From: an uncultured Pelagibacteraceae bacterium | Lineage (GTDB): Bacteria; Pseudomonadota; Alphaproteobacteria; Pelagibacterales; Pelagibacteraceae | Assembly (NCBI GenBank): GCA_902562205.1 | Contig: CACESO010000006.1 | Span: 1-64,000, forward strand | Direction: 5' to 3' | Length of the DNA stretch: 64,000 nucleotides | In this document: piece by piece, positions 52,780 to 63,562 of the stretch | Numbering within the stretch: position 1 is the stretch's first letter | How the letters are laid out: each line of letters starts with the position of its first letter | Translations under genes and position numbers: made by a program | Notes under the pieces: model-generated | Told to the model about the DNA's origin: nothing | Database searches by the model: none | The model's input: the letters and a program-made list of their open reading frames with translations, nothing else

Positions 52780-53778
52780 TTGAATAATCCTTTGTTAAAT
52801 AAATTAAATAAAGATCTTAAATTTGTTTATTCTGATAATGATACCTTGAGTATAATATTTAACAATAATGAAATTTTAATGGGTGTGGTGGGTGAATTTA
52901 ACAACAATTTAAAAGAGCTAGAAAAAATTACAGAGACAAAAATTTATTCGAGGGGAAACTCTATATTGGTCAAAAGCTCTAGTACAAAAAATGAATTAGT
53001 TAAAAATGCTATAATTTTTTTAACAGATTTGCTAATTTTAAATGGATCGATTGAAAAAAAAGATATAGTTTCCTCAATTAATAAATTTATGATAAATGAA
53101 AAAACAGATAAAAAAATTGAATACATAATAAAAACACCCAAAAAATCTGTTATTCCAAGATCAGAGAAACAAAAAAATTATGTAAGAGCTTTAAGAGAAA
53201 GCGATATTATTATTTCTTGTGGTCCTGCAGGAACAGGGAAAACTTTTTTGGCCGTTGCTGTAGCTCTAACAATGTTATTGGATAAAAAGATTGAAAGAAT
53301 AATTTTATCAAGACCAGCGGTGGAGGCGGGTGAAAGGTTAGGTTTTCTACCTGGAGATATGAGAGAAAAAGTAGATCCTTATCTAAGACCTTTATATGAC
53401 TCACTTTACGATCTGTTAGATTTCGAAAAGATTCAAAAAAGAATTGAAATTGGTGATATCGAAATTGCTCCTTTAGCATTTATGAGGGGAAGAACATTAA
53501 AAAATTCTTTTGCAATTTTAGACGAGGCTCAAAATGCAACTGATACACAAATTAAAATGTTTTTAACTAGGATTGGTGAAAATTCTAAAATTGTTATTAA
53601 TGGAGATCCGTCACAAATTGACCTACCAAATAAATCTCTGTCTGGATTAAATAGATCAAAAAAGCTTCTTGGACATCTTAACGAGATTTCAGTAGTAGAT
53701 TTTGACCACTCTGACGTTGTAAGGCACCCACTGGTTTCAAAAATAGTAAAAGCTTATTCTGATCAAAATAAAGATTAA
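52780..53778 (+). CDS. PhoH-family ATPase (YbeZ-type)
   Basis: GPAGTGKTFLAVAVA; LSRPAVEAGERLGFLPGD; TTG start. Confidence 0.97.
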   Translation: MNNPLLNKLNKDLKFVYSDNDTLSIIFNNNEILMGVVGEFNNNLKELEKITETKIYSRGNSILVKSSSTKNELVKNAIIFLTDLLILNGSIEKKDIVSSINKFMINEKTDKKIEYIIKTPKKSVIPRSEKQKNYVRALRESDIIISCGPAGTGKTFLAVAVALTMLLDKKIERIILSRPAVEAGERLGFLPGDMREKVDPYLRPLYDSLYDLLDFEKIQKRIEIGDIEIAPLAFMRGRTLKNSFAILDEAQNATDTQIKMFLTRIGENSKIVINGDPSQIDLPNKSLSGLNRSKKLLGHLNEISVVDFDHSDVVRHPLVSKIVKAYSDQNKD

Positions 53779-54212
53779 TGATTAAAGCTGAAATAGTTGT
53801 TGATTTCCCAAAATGGAAAACAAAAATTAAAAATCCAAGCCTTTATTTAAAAAAAAAAATAAAAAAACTTTCTTCTGTAAAATCATTTAAAAAAAAGAAT
53901 TTCCAGTTCACTTTATTATTAACTAACAAAACTATTATAAAAAAACTTAATAAAAGATTTCGAAAAAAAAACAAAGAAACTGACGTTTTGTCTTTTCCCA
54001 TTAAAAGTTATTTTAATAAAAATTATAAAGGAGATATAGCTATTTGTTATGAAATTATAAATTTAAGATCAAAAAAAACAAATTTTAATATCGAATTTGA
54101 TAAAATGTGGATTCACGGTCTTTTACACTTGCTCGGTTATGATCATGTCAGACAAAAAGATTACAAACAAATGTTAAGAAAAGAGCAAGACATTTTAAAA
54201 CGAGTTAATTAA
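53778..54212 (+). CDS. ybeY: Endoribonuclease YbeY
   Basis: WIHGLLHLLGYDH; KETDVLSFP. Confidence 0.97.
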   Translation: MIKAEIVVDFPKWKTKIKNPSLYLKKKIKKLSSVKSFKKKNFQFTLLLTNKTIIKKLNKRFRKKNKETDVLSFPIKSYFNKNYKGDIAICYEIINLRSKKTNFNIEFDKMWIHGLLHLLGYDHVRQKDYKQMLRKEQDILKRVN

Positions 54213-54214
54213 AT

Positions 54215-55741
54215 TTGACAAGAAATTATTCTAAGAATTTTATTTTTTACTTAGTGCCATTTATTTGTGGATTAATTTCAACATTTAGTCTACCACCATA
54301 TAACTTTTTTTTTCTTAATTTTATTTCTTTTCCATTTTTACTTTTAATCTATCTGAATTTGGAAATAAAAAAGGGCTTCTCATCTTTTCTTTACGGATGG
54401 ATTTTTGGTTTTTCATACTTTTTTTCAAATATTTATTGGATAGCAAACTCATTAACTGTTGAAGAAATATTCAAGCCCTTAATTCCTTTTGCAATTACAA
54501 TAATACCTCTCTTCCTAGGTATCTTTTATGGAATATCTTTTTTAATTTTTTTTTATTTTAAGCCAAGAAAAAAAATTGTGAGTATTTTTTTATTTGCTTT
54601 AATATTTTCATTCATAGAATATTTGAGGGGCCATATACTTGGAGGTTTTCCTTGGAACTTGATTTCTTTTAGTTTAGTTGAAATTAATGAATTTATACAA
54701 ATCTTGTCGTATGTAGGAACATATTCTTTAAATTTATTTGTTGTAACAATTTTTTTAGTCCCGGCAACCATTTTATTTGACGTACCGTCAAAAGCAAAAT
54801 TAATAACAGTTTTATTGACAGTAATTTTAATTATATCAAATTTAATTTTCGGTAATTTGGTTTTAAATAAACACAATAACACACCAAATAGTCCGATGAA
54901 CATTATAGTAAAAATTATCTCGCCTAAAATTGATTTAAAAAGATTTTTTGATGGGACGGATCCTTCTTTAGTAATAAAAGATTTGGCAGAAGTAGGAAAT
55001 ATTGATAGTAGAGACGCGCTTTATATTTATCCAGAGGGAATATTACCATCAATAAATCTTAATGAAATTCAAGATTACTCTTCGGTATTTGGAAATTATT
55101 TTCAGAATAATCATAAAATTATAGTTGGTATTACTAGATATAAAGAAACAGAAATTTTCAATTCTATGGCTCTTCTTGATAACGATTTAAAATTGATAAG
55201 TGTTTATGATAAAAATAAACTTGTTCCTTTTGGTGAGTATTTGCCATTTGAAAATTTTTTAAAGAATTATGGGTTTAAAAAAATTACTCAAGGATACCAA
55301 TCTTTCAGTTCTGCAAGCGAGAGAGATTTAATAAAAATGAACGATACAAAATTTCTTCCTCTTATATGTTATGAAATTATTTACTCAGGAGGTCTTTACA
55401 AATATTCTGATAATTATGATTTTATCATAAACATTTCAGAAGACGGATGGTTTGGGAAATCAATTGGTATAGATCAACATTTTTATCATTCTATTTTTAG
55501 ATCTATCGAAGAAGGTAAAAATATAATTAGATCTGCGAACAATGGAATTTCAGCATATATTGATAGTAAAGGACAAATTATAAAAAAAATTGAATCAACT
55601 CAAAAGGGAGTAATTGAAATCGACTCTTATAAAAGAGGATCAAAAACAATCTTTAGTTCATTTGGAAATAAGATTTTCTTTTATTTCCTTATTTTTTATA
55701 TTACGGTTATTTTTTTATTAAAAAAAAGGGAGAGACAATGA
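54215..55741 (+). CDS. lnt: Apolipoprotein N-acyltransferase
   Basis: Polytopic N-terminus; [40 protein letters not shown] start. Confidence 0.97.
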   Translation: MTRNYSKNFIFYLVPFICGLISTFSLPPYNFFFLNFISFPFLLLIYLNLEIKKGFSSFLYGWIFGFSYFFSNIYWIANSLTVEEIFKPLIPFAITIIPLFLGIFYGISFLIFFYFKPRKKIVSIFLFALIFSFIEYLRGHILGGFPWNLISFSLVEINEFIQILSYVGTYSLNLFVVTIFLVPATILFDVPSKAKLITVLLTVILIISNLIFGNLVLNKHNNTPNSPMNIIVKIISPKIDLKRFFDGTDPSLVIKDLAEVGNIDSRDALYIYPEGILPSINLNEIQDYSSVFGNYFQNNHKIIVGITRYKETEIFNSMALLDNDLKLISVYDKNKLVPFGEYLPFENFLKNYGFKKITQGYQSFSSASERDLIKMNDTKFLPLICYEIIYSGGLYKYSDNYDFIINISEDGWFGKSIGIDQHFYHSIFRSIEEGKNIIRSANNGISAYIDSKGQIIKKIESTQKGVIEIDSYKRGSKTIFSSFGNKIFFYFLIFYITVIFLLKKRERQ

Positions 55742-56901
55742 AAAAAAATTATTTATTTACCAGCGAATCCGTCTCCGAAGGTCATCCAGACAAAGTTTGC
55801 GATAGAATTTCTGATATGGTTGTAGATACTTATTTAGGCGCTGAGCCTCAATCAAGAGTAGCTTGCGAGACTTTAACAACAACTAATAAAGTAGTGCTTG
55901 CTGGAGAAGTTAGAGGTCCAGAAATTAAAAAAGATGATTTAATAGAAAAGGTAAGACACTGTATTAAAGATATTGGTTATGACCAGGATGGTTTTACATG
56001 GAAAGAAGCAACTAAAATTGAGAGTCATCTTCACGCTCAATCAGCAGACATAGCAATGGGTGTTGACTCGTCTGGAAATAAAGATGAGGGAGCTGGGGAT
56101 CAGGGTATCATGTTTGGTTATGCATGTAATGAAACTGATGTTTTAATGCCTGCACCTATACATTATTCACACAAGATTTTAAGATTGATGGCTGCGGATA
56201 GAAAATCTGGAAAATTAAAAAATATTGAACCAGATTCTAAAAGTCAGATAACCATTGAATATAAAGATGGTAAACCAGCAAATGTTAAATCTGTAGTTAT
56301 CTCTACTCAGCACTCTGCAGATGTTGATCAAACTCGGGTTAGAAAATTAGTAATGCCCTATATTGAAAAATCTATACCAAAAAATCTTCTAAATAATTTA
56401 GATGAAAAAGAAATCTATATTAATCCAACAGGAAATTTTGTTATTGGTGGGCCTGATGGAGATAGTGGTTTAACAGGTAGAAAAATTATTGTTGATACAT
56501 ATGGAGGTGCCGCACCACATGGTGGTGGCGCTTTTTCAGGCAAAGATCCAACTAAAGTCGATCGATCAGCCGCTTACGCATCAAGATATTTAGCAAAAAA
56601 TGTTGTCGCTTCAAAAATTGCTGATAAGTGTTTAATACAACTCGCTTATGCTATTGGAGTTTCTAAACCATTATCCATCTATGTTGATTTATTTGATAAC
56701 GATGAGGAAAAAAACAAACATGTAGAAAAATTGATAAGTAAAAATTTTGATTTAAGTCCAAGAGGTATAAGAGAAATGTTAGGTTTAAATAAACCAATTT
56801 ATGAAAAATCAGCTGCTTATGGTCATTTTGGAAGAGAACCGGAAGAAGATGGCTCTTTTTCTTGGGAAAAAACAGATAAAAAATCAATATTTTCAAAGTA
56901 A
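55738..56901 (+). CDS. metK: S-adenosylmethionine synthetase
   Basis: [51 protein letters not shown]. Confidence 0.99.
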   Translation: MKKNYLFTSESVSEGHPDKVCDRISDMVVDTYLGAEPQSRVACETLTTTNKVVLAGEVRGPEIKKDDLIEKVRHCIKDIGYDQDGFTWKEATKIESHLHAQSADIAMGVDSSGNKDEGAGDQGIMFGYACNETDVLMPAPIHYSHKILRLMAADRKSGKLKNIEPDSKSQITIEYKDGKPANVKSVVISTQHSADVDQTRVRKLVMPYIEKSIPKNLLNNLDEKEIYINPTGNFVIGGPDGDSGLTGRKIIVDTYGGAAPHGGGAFSGKDPTKVDRSAAYASRYLAKNVVASKIADKCLIQLAYAIGVSKPLSIYVDLFDNDEEKNKHVEKLISKNFDLSPRGIREMLGLNKPIYEKSAAYGHFGREPEEDGSFSWEKTDKKSIFSK

Positions 56902-56905
56902 AAAG

Positions 56906-56934
56906 TTGAAAAAATAGATAAAAATAACTATATA
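56906..56934 (+). promoter_or_regulatory. Candidate sigma70-type promoter for nusA
   Basis: TTGAAA-N17-TATATA between metK stop and the terminator hairpin. Confidence 0.45.
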
Positions 56935-56954
56935 TTTCTTAAATCGTTGAATTT

Positions 56955-56982
56955 AAAAATGGGCTTCGGCCCATTTTTTTTT
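56955..56982 (+). terminator. Intrinsic terminator immediately upstream of nusA (possible attenuator)
   Basis: AAAAATGGGC-TTCG-GCCCATTTTT, C(UUCG)G loop, 9-T tract; followed directly by GGAG SD and ATG at 56991. Confidence 0.9.
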
Positions 56983-56990
56983 GGAGAAGA

Positions 56991-58532
56991 ATGTTAAACA
57001 AAAGAGCAGATAAATTAGAATTACTAAGAATAGCTGAAGCTGTAGCATTGGAAAAATCTATTGATAAAGAATTAATTATAAATTCGATGGAAACAGGAAT
57101 TGCTAAAGCAGCAAAATCTAAATTTGGCAATGAAAATGAAATTAAAGTCTCAATTAATAGAGACAGTGGAGATATTGAATTATTTAGAAAATTAATTGTC
57201 GTGGAAATACCAGAAAATACCAACACAGAAATAAGCCTAAAAGATGCCGAAAAGTATGGAGAAAAAAAAATCGGTGATGAAGTTTTACAGCCTCTACCGT
57301 CTTTCGATTTTGGAAGAATAGCTGCTCAAACTGCAAAACAAGTAATTAGTTTTAATGTAAGAGAGGCAGAAAGAGAAAGACAATTTAACGATTTTATAGA
57401 TAAAAAAGACAGCATATTAAGTGGAATTGTTAAGAGATTAGAATTTGGAAATGTAATTGTCGATCTTGGTAGAACAGAGGCAATAATTCAAAAAAATGAA
57501 ATGATACCAAGAGAAAACATTAAAGCTGGCGATAGAGTGAAAGCTTACTGTTATGATGTAAGAAGGGAACAAAGAGGTCAACAAATTTTCCTATCTAGGG
57601 CACATCCAAAGTTTATGGAAAAATTGTTTATTCAAGAAGTTCCAGAGATATACGATGGCCTTATAGAGATCAAATCATCTGCAAGAGATCCAGGAAGTAG
57701 AGCAAAGATTTGTGTTCAGGCTGTGGATACATCACTTGATCCAGTTGGTGCCTGTGTAGGTATGAGAGGAAGTAGAGTCCAAGCAGTAGTAAATGAACTT
57801 CAAGGAGAAAAAATTGATATTGTAAACTGGTCAGAGGACCCTGCTTTGGTCGTATCTAACGCTTTATCTCCTGCTGAGGTACAGAAAGTAATTGTAGACT
57901 CAGAGCAAAAAAAAATGGATGTAATTTTAACTGAAGAAAATTTGAGCAAAGCTATTGGTAGAAGAGGTCAAAATGTAAGACTTGCAACTAAACTTTTAAA
58001 TTATGAAATTAACATAATGACTGACAAAGAAGAGTCAGAGAGAAGACAAGTGGAATTTAAAGATAAAACAGATACATTAATGAAAAATCTTGAAGTAGAT
58101 GAGACATTAGGACAGTTACTTGTAGCAGAAGGTTTTTCAACAATTGAGGAAATTAAAGATAGTGAGTTAGACAACTTAGCCAAGATAGAAGGTATTGAGG
58201 AAGAAACGGCTAAAGAATTAGTTCAAAGAGCAAAAGAGTTTTATCAAAAGGACCAAGAAGAAATACAACAAAAGATTAAAGATCTGGGAATTCAAACTGA
58301 TTTAACTGAGCACAAAGGTCTAACACCAGGTATGCTTTTAACTCTTGGTGAACAAAAGATCTTATCATTAAATGACTTTGCGGATTTAGCATCTGATGAA
58401 TTAATAGGTGGCTTTGACATTATTAAAGGCGAAAGAATTAAAATTAAAGGTTACTTAGAAGATTTTGCTCTTTCAAGAAAAGAAGCGGACGATTTAATTA
58501 TGACAGCTAGAGATAAAATTTATAAAAATTAG
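56991..58532 (+). CDS. nusA: Transcription termination/antitermination protein NusA
   Basis: S1/KH domains: EVPEIYDGLIEIKSSARDPGSRAKICV; VGACVGMRGSRVQAVVNELQGEKIDIV. Confidence 0.99.
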   Translation: MLNKRADKLELLRIAEAVALEKSIDKELIINSMETGIAKAAKSKFGNENEIKVSINRDSGDIELFRKLIVVEIPENTNTEISLKDAEKYGEKKIGDEVLQPLPSFDFGRIAAQTAKQVISFNVREAERERQFNDFIDKKDSILSGIVKRLEFGNVIVDLGRTEAIIQKNEMIPRENIKAGDRVKAYCYDVRREQRGQQIFLSRAHPKFMEKLFIQEVPEIYDGLIEIKSSARDPGSRAKICVQAVDTSLDPVGACVGMRGSRVQAVVNELQGEKIDIVNWSEDPALVVSNALSPAEVQKVIVDSEQKKMDVILTEENLSKAIGRRGQNVRLATKLLNYEINIMTDKEESERRQVEFKDKTDTLMKNLEVDETLGQLLVAEGFSTIEEIKDSELDNLAKIEGIEEETAKELVQRAKEFYQKDQEEIQQKIKDLGIQTDLTEHKGLTPGMLLTLGEQKILSLNDFADLASDELIGGFDIIKGERIKIKGYLEDFALSRKEADDLIMTARDKIYKN

Positions 58533-58544
58533 AAATGAGAAAAA

Positions 58545-60731
58545 ATGGAAACAAAAAAAACAAAATTAACAATATCGGGCAAACCCAGAAAAAATTTATA
58601 TGATAAGCATGGATTAACAAACAATAAAAATAAACAAAAGTTTGTTACCGAGAAAAAATTCTCTAAACCATTTAATAAAAATAATCCTGGAGCTTCAAAG
58701 TTTCCAAAAAAATCTTTTTCTGGAAAACCATCTTTTCCATCAAAAATAAGTGATTATGAAAGAAGGAAACTTGCTGAGCAAAGAGCAACAAAAAAAATAA
58801 AAGGTGATGCAAAAGATAAAGAAAATAAAAATAAATTTTCAACTAAAAAAAGGGAGCTCAAACTTACTGTTTCCAGAGCCTTAAGTGAAGATATAGAGTT
58901 TAAATCAAGAAGTTTGGCTTCAATAAAAAGGGCGAGAGAAAAAGAACTTAGAGAAACCAAAAATACAAACAACGATGAAAATTCAAAAAATGTAAAAAGA
59001 GAGATCAGCATTCCAGAGCTTATTACAATAAGAGACCTTGCAAATCGAATGGCCGAACAATCTTCTAATATTATTAAGCATTTAATGGGAATGGGTGTTA
59101 CAGTTACTATAAATCATACTATTGATTCTGATACTGCCGAATACTTAGTAAAAGAATTTGGTCATATTCCTCTAAAGGAAAAAAAAGCAGAAGAAATTGT
59201 CAGTAAAATTAAAAACGTAAAATCTGAAAATCTTCAAAACAGACCTCCAATAATAACTGTCATGGGTCATGTTGATCATGGAAAGACTTCTGTATTAGAT
59301 GTGCTTAGAAGTACAAATGTTGTTTCGGGGGAACATGGGGGAATTACTCAGCATGTAGGTGCATACCAAATAATTCATAACAATGAAAAAATAACTTTTA
59401 TTGACACACCTGGTCATGCCGCATTTACAGAAATGAGAGCGAGGGGTTCAAAGTTAACTGATATTGTTGTATTGGTTGTTGCTGCAAATGATGGAGTTAA
59501 ACCTCAAACAATTGAGTCGATCAAACATGCCAAAGCTGCCAAGGTACCTATAGTCGTAGCAATTAACAAATGTGATTTACCAGATGCTGATCCTCAAAAA
59601 GTTAAAAATCAGCTCCTCGAGCATGAATTAATCTCTGAAGATTTGTCAGGAGACACTCTCATGGTTGAAATTTCAGCAAAAACAAAAAAAAATATTGATA
59701 AACTTTTGGAGTCGATAACTTTACAAGCTGAACTTCTTAATTTGAAAACGGATTATGAAAACAAAGCAACTGGTATTGTTTTAGAGTCAAAAATCGACGT
59801 TGGAAGAGGTCCAATCGCAAATATTATAGTGACATCTGGAAGATTAAAAAAAGGGGATCATTTTGTATGTGGACCTCAATGGGGAAAAGTGAGGGCTATA
59901 ATCGATGATAATGGAAAATCTGTTGACGAAGCTTTACCATCAACTCCAGTCGAAATACTAGGTATAAGTGGAGCCTCAAAATCTGGAGATGATTTTTTGG
60001 TTCTTGATAATGATAAAGAAGCCAAAGTTTTAAGTGAAGCAAGGATTAATGAAGCTCAATCCAAAAAAGGGCAAGTATCTCTTATAACTCAAGACTCTGC
60101 TTTCAAAGATCAAACAAGTGAAGAATTAAATATAATTATTAAGTCAGATGTTCATGGCTCCTCTGAAGCGATTAAGAATGCTATAAATCTGATAAAACAT
60201 GACGAGGTTAAACCAAAGATAATTTTGTCAGATGTAGGAATGATTACTGAAACTGACGTTAATTTAGCAAAAGCTTCAAATGCTGTCTTAATAGCTTTTA
60301 ATGTAAAGCCAAGTAAAGAAGCAAAAAAAATAGCTGAGCAAAGTGCTGTAAAAATTTCATCTTTTAATATAATTTACGAATTAATTGACTTTGTAAAAAG
60401 CAAGATGTCAGGTCTATTATCTCCAGACGTGGAGGAAAGCATTACTGGTTCAGCAGAAATTCTGGAGATTTTTAAAGTATCAAAAGTCGGTAAAGTTGCT
60501 GGCTCAAAAGTAACTACGGGTGAAATAAGTCAAGACTCTTTAGCAAGAGTTATTAGAGACGGAACAGTTGTATTTACAGGAAAAATAGGATCAATTTTTA
60601 GGGAAAAAAATCAAACAAAACAAGTTACAGAGGGCCTAGAATGTGGGATAACCTTGAAAAATTTTAATGATTTTCAGAAGAAAGATATTATCGAGGCGTA
60701 TAAATCTAAAACAACAGAGAGATCGGTATAA
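58545..60731 (+). CDS. infB: Translation initiation factor IF-2
   Basis: PPIITVMGHVDHGKTSVLDVLR; FIDTPGHAAFTEMRARG. Confidence 0.99.
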   Translation: METKKTKLTISGKPRKNLYDKHGLTNNKNKQKFVTEKKFSKPFNKNNPGASKFPKKSFSGKPSFPSKISDYERRKLAEQRATKKIKGDAKDKENKNKFSTKKRELKLTVSRALSEDIEFKSRSLASIKRAREKELRETKNTNNDENSKNVKREISIPELITIRDLANRMAEQSSNIIKHLMGMGVTVTINHTIDSDTAEYLVKEFGHIPLKEKKAEEIVSKIKNVKSENLQNRPPIITVMGHVDHGKTSVLDVLRSTNVVSGEHGGITQHVGAYQIIHNNEKITFIDTPGHAAFTEMRARGSKLTDIVVLVVAANDGVKPQTIESIKHAKAAKVPIVVAINKCDLPDADPQKVKNQLLEHELISEDLSGDTLMVEISAKTKKNIDKLLESITLQAELLNLKTDYENKATGIVLESKIDVGRGPIANIIVTSGRLKKGDHFVCGPQWGKVRAIIDDNGKSVDEALPSTPVEILGISGASKSGDDFLVLDNDKEAKVLSEARINEAQSKKGQVSLITQDSAFKDQTSEELNIIIKSDVHGSSEAIKNAINLIKHDEVKPKIILSDVGMITETDVNLAKASNAVLIAFNVKPSKEAKKIAEQSAVKISSFNIIYELIDFVKSKMSGLLSPDVEESITGSAEILEIFKVSKVGKVAGSKVTTGEISQDSLARVIRDGTVVFTGKIGSIFREKNQTKQVTEGLECGITLKNFNDFQKKDIIEAYKSKTTERSV

Positions 60732-61096
60732 TGGGAAAATTAGGAAAACCAATTACTCAAAGACAGTTAAGAGTTGGTGAAATGATTAAACAAGCTTTAA
60801 GTATGATTTTTTTAAAAGATGAGGCAAAACTTCCAAATGTACAAACTAAAGGAATAACAGTTACCGAAGTTAGAATGAGCCCAGATCTTAAAACTGCAAA
60901 AACTTTTGTTCTACCCCTCGGTGGAATAAATTCAGACGAAACTGTAGAAACCCTTAAAGAATTTTCTTTTGTAATAAGAAAAACTTTATCAAAGAAAATA
61001 AATATGAAGTTTTTACCTAAACTTCTATTTGTTAAAGATGAATCTTTCGATTATGCTGAAAAAATTGAGAATTTAATTAAACAAACAAATAAATAG
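60731..61096 (+). CDS. rbfA: Ribosome-binding factor A
   Basis: RQLRVGEMIKQALS; ITVTEVRMSPDLKTAKTFV. Confidence 0.95.
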   Translation: MGKLGKPITQRQLRVGEMIKQALSMIFLKDEAKLPNVQTKGITVTEVRMSPDLKTAKTFVLPLGGINSDETVETLKEFSFVIRKTLSKKINMKFLPKLLFVKDESFDYAEKIENLIKQTNK

Positions 61097-61103
61097 GAAA
61101 GAA

Positions 61104-61352
61104 ATGAATAAAAAATTAAAAGAAGTTGCTTTACATGAAAAAGACACTGGATCATCGGAAGCACAAATTGCTTTACTAACCGATAAAATAGAAAATTTGT
61201 CAGCCCATATGAAGAAATTTAAAAAAGATAAACACTCCTCTGTAGGATTATTAAAGGCAGTGAATAAAAGAAAGAAATTGTTAGATTATCTTAAGAAAAA
61301 TAAATCTGATGCTTATAAAAATATATTAACCAAATTAAACTTAAGGAAATAG
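61104..61352 (+). CDS. rpsO: 30S ribosomal protein S15
   Basis: HEKDTGSSEAQIALLTDKIENLSAHMKKFKKDKHSSVGLL; reduced N-terminus. Confidence 0.98.
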   Translation: MNKKLKEVALHEKDTGSSEAQIALLTDKIENLSAHMKKFKKDKHSSVGLLKAVNKRKKLLDYLKKNKSDAYKNILTKLNLRK

Positions 61353-63425
61353 ATGTTTAAAGTGTTTAAAAAAGAAATAGATTTCGGGGGAAAAAAAATC
61401 ACCCTTGAAACTGGAAAAGTTGCTCGTCAAGCAGATGGAGCAATAATAGCAACTTGTGGTGAGACTGTAGTTTTGGCGACAGCTGTAGGTGCAAAAAAAA
61501 TTAACCCAGATGTAGATTACTTTCCATTATCGGTAAACTACCAAGAAAAATATTACGCTGCGGGTAAAATACCTGGAGGATATTTCAAAAGAGAAGCGAG
61601 GCCAACAGAAAGTGAAACCCTTATCTCTAGATTAATTGATAGACCTATAAGACCCTTGTTTCCAGACGAATTCAAAAATGAAGTGCAAGTATTACCAACT
61701 GTAATATCGTATGATAAAGAGAATGAAGCTGACATTTTATCAATCATTGCCTCTTCAGCTGCTTTAGCTATTTCAGGTATGCCCTTTCTGGGACCGGTTG
61801 GAGCATCAAGAGTTGGTTTTATTGATGGAAAATATGTTTTAAATCCATCAAAAATAGATTTAGAAAATTCAAAATTAGATTTAGTCGTAGCAGGCACAAA
61901 AGATGCTGTTTTAATGGTAGAATCAGAGGCAAGTGGTTTGACCGAGAAACAAATGTTGGATGCTGTGAAATTTGGTCACGAAGGGTTTGTGCCAGTGATA
62001 AAAATGATCGAAGACTTAGCTAAGGAATGTAAAAAACCTAACTGGGTTGTTGAGAAAAAAGACTTATCCTCAATAAAGAAAAAGTTAGAGAAAGAATTCA
62101 CTGAGGACTTAAAAAAAGCATTCTCAATAAAAGATAAACAAGAAAGATCAAATTTAATATCTGAGGTAACTGAAAAAGCAAAAAAACTTTATGAAGAAGA
62201 TGAAAACTTTACAGAATTAGACGTTATGCATGAACTCAAAGATATTGAAAAAGGTATTGTAAGAACTGATATCTTAAAAAATAAGAACAGAATCGATGGA
62301 AGAGGACTTGCTGACGTAAGGCCAATTATGTGCGAAGTTGGAATATTGCCTAGAGTTCATGGATCAGCACTATTCACTCGAGGAGAAACGCAAGCAATTG
62401 TCACAACTACACTCGGTACTTCAGATGATGAACAAAGAATTGAAAGTTTGGATGGCCTTCAAAGAGAAAGATTTATGCTTCATTATAACTTCCCTCCATT
62501 TTCTGTTGGGGAGACTGGCAGAATTGGAACTGGAAGAAGAGAAATAGGGCACGGAAAATTAGCTTGGAGAGCTATCAAATCTTCATTACCTTCCAAAGAG
62601 AGTTTTCCATATACTTTTAGGATAGTTTCTGAAATTACAGAGTCGAATGGATCCTCTTCAATGGCAACGGTTTGTGGATCATCTCTAGCTTTAATGGATG
62701 CAGGAGTTCCAATTAAAGAGCCTGTAGCGGGGATTGCAATGGGATTAATTAAAGAGGGAGAAGACTTTAGCGTACTCTCGGATATACTTGGAGATGAGGA
62801 CCATCTTGGAGATATGGACTTTAAAGTAGCTGGAACCAAAAATGGAATTACTTCTCTCCAAATGGACATTAAAATAACAGGAATTACTTTTGAGATTATG
62901 GAACAAGCTCTTAAACAAGCAAAAGATGGAAGAGTTCATATCTTAGGTGAGATGAATAAAGCTCTAGCTAAATCAAGAAGTGATGTTGGTAAACACACAC
63001 CAAAAATGGAAAAAATAACAGTCGATAAAAAAGATATAGCTACTGTCATCGGTAAGGGTGGAGCAACAATAAGAGAAATTGTTGAAAAATCTGGAGCCAA
63101 AGTAGATGTAAATGATGAAGGAGTAGTAACTGTAGCTGCGCCAGATGAGGATTCGAGAAATAAAGCTATGCAAATGATTAAAGATTTAACAGCTAAAGCC
63201 GAACTAAATAAAATTTATAATGGTAAAGTTATGAAAATTATGGAGTTTGGAGCATTTGTAAATTTCTTGGGAAAACAAGATGGCCTTGTTCATATTTCAG
63301 AACTTGCAGATAAAAGAGTGGCTAAAGTAACTGATGTAGTGAAAGAGGGTGACGAAGTAAAAGTAAAAGTTATTGGTTTTGATAGAGGAAAAGTAAAACT
63401 GTCAATTAAACAGGCGGCTGTTTAA
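61353..63425 (+). CDS. pnp: Polyribonucleotide nucleotidyltransferase
   Basis: RNase PH, KH ([14 protein letters not shown]) and S1 domains. Confidence 0.99.
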   Translation: MFKVFKKEIDFGGKKITLETGKVARQADGAIIATCGETVVLATAVGAKKINPDVDYFPLSVNYQEKYYAAGKIPGGYFKREARPTESETLISRLIDRPIRPLFPDEFKNEVQVLPTVISYDKENEADILSIIASSAALAISGMPFLGPVGASRVGFIDGKYVLNPSKIDLENSKLDLVVAGTKDAVLMVESEASGLTEKQMLDAVKFGHEGFVPVIKMIEDLAKECKKPNWVVEKKDLSSIKKKLEKEFTEDLKKAFSIKDKQERSNLISEVTEKAKKLYEEDENFTELDVMHELKDIEKGIVRTDILKNKNRIDGRGLADVRPIMCEVGILPRVHGSALFTRGETQAIVTTTLGTSDDEQRIESLDGLQRERFMLHYNFPPFSVGETGRIGTGRREIGHGKLAWRAIKSSLPSKESFPYTFRIVSEITESNGSSSMATVCGSSLALMDAGVPIKEPVAGIAMGLIKEGEDFSVLSDILGDEDHLGDMDFKVAGTKNGITSLQMDIKITGITFEIMEQALKQAKDGRVHILGEMNKALAKSRSDVGKHTPKMEKITVDKKDIATVIGKGGATIREIVEKSGAKVDVNDEGVVTVAAPDEDSRNKAMQMIKDLTAKAELNKIYNGKVMKIMEFGAFVNFLGKQDGLVHISELADKRVAKVTDVVKEGDEVKVKVIGFDRGKVKLSIKQAAV

Positions 63426-63430
63426 AAACA

Positions 63431-63553
63431 CTAAAATCCACCTCTCCAATTATTTTTATCATTGAAATGATCTTTTTCATTTTTAGAAGTCGGCCTAAAT
63501 AAATACATAAAAATTACTATTAAAACAAAAACTGATAGTAGTAGTTCTGTCAT
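63431..63553 (-). CDS. Small single-TM protein (40 aa), not in supplied ORF track
   Basis: MTELLLSVFVLIVIFMYLFRPTSKNEKDHFNDKNNWRGGF; fills the pnp-63563 gap. Confidence 0.55.
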   Translation of the reverse strand: MTELLLSVFVLIVIFMYLFRPTSKNEKDHFNDKNNWRGGF

Positions 63554-63562
63554 GTTTAATCC

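Noticed and set aside
55650-55740. SAM riboswitch sought upstream of metK
   Set aside because: metK start overlaps the lnt stop; no non-coding leader and no recognisable SAM riboswitch motif.
56939-57226. 95-aa minus-strand ORF over the nusA start
   Set aside because: Antisense to nusA and runs into the terminator hairpin; no domain.
62483-62869. 128-aa minus-strand ORF inside pnp
   Set aside because: Antisense shadow ORF of a highly conserved gene.
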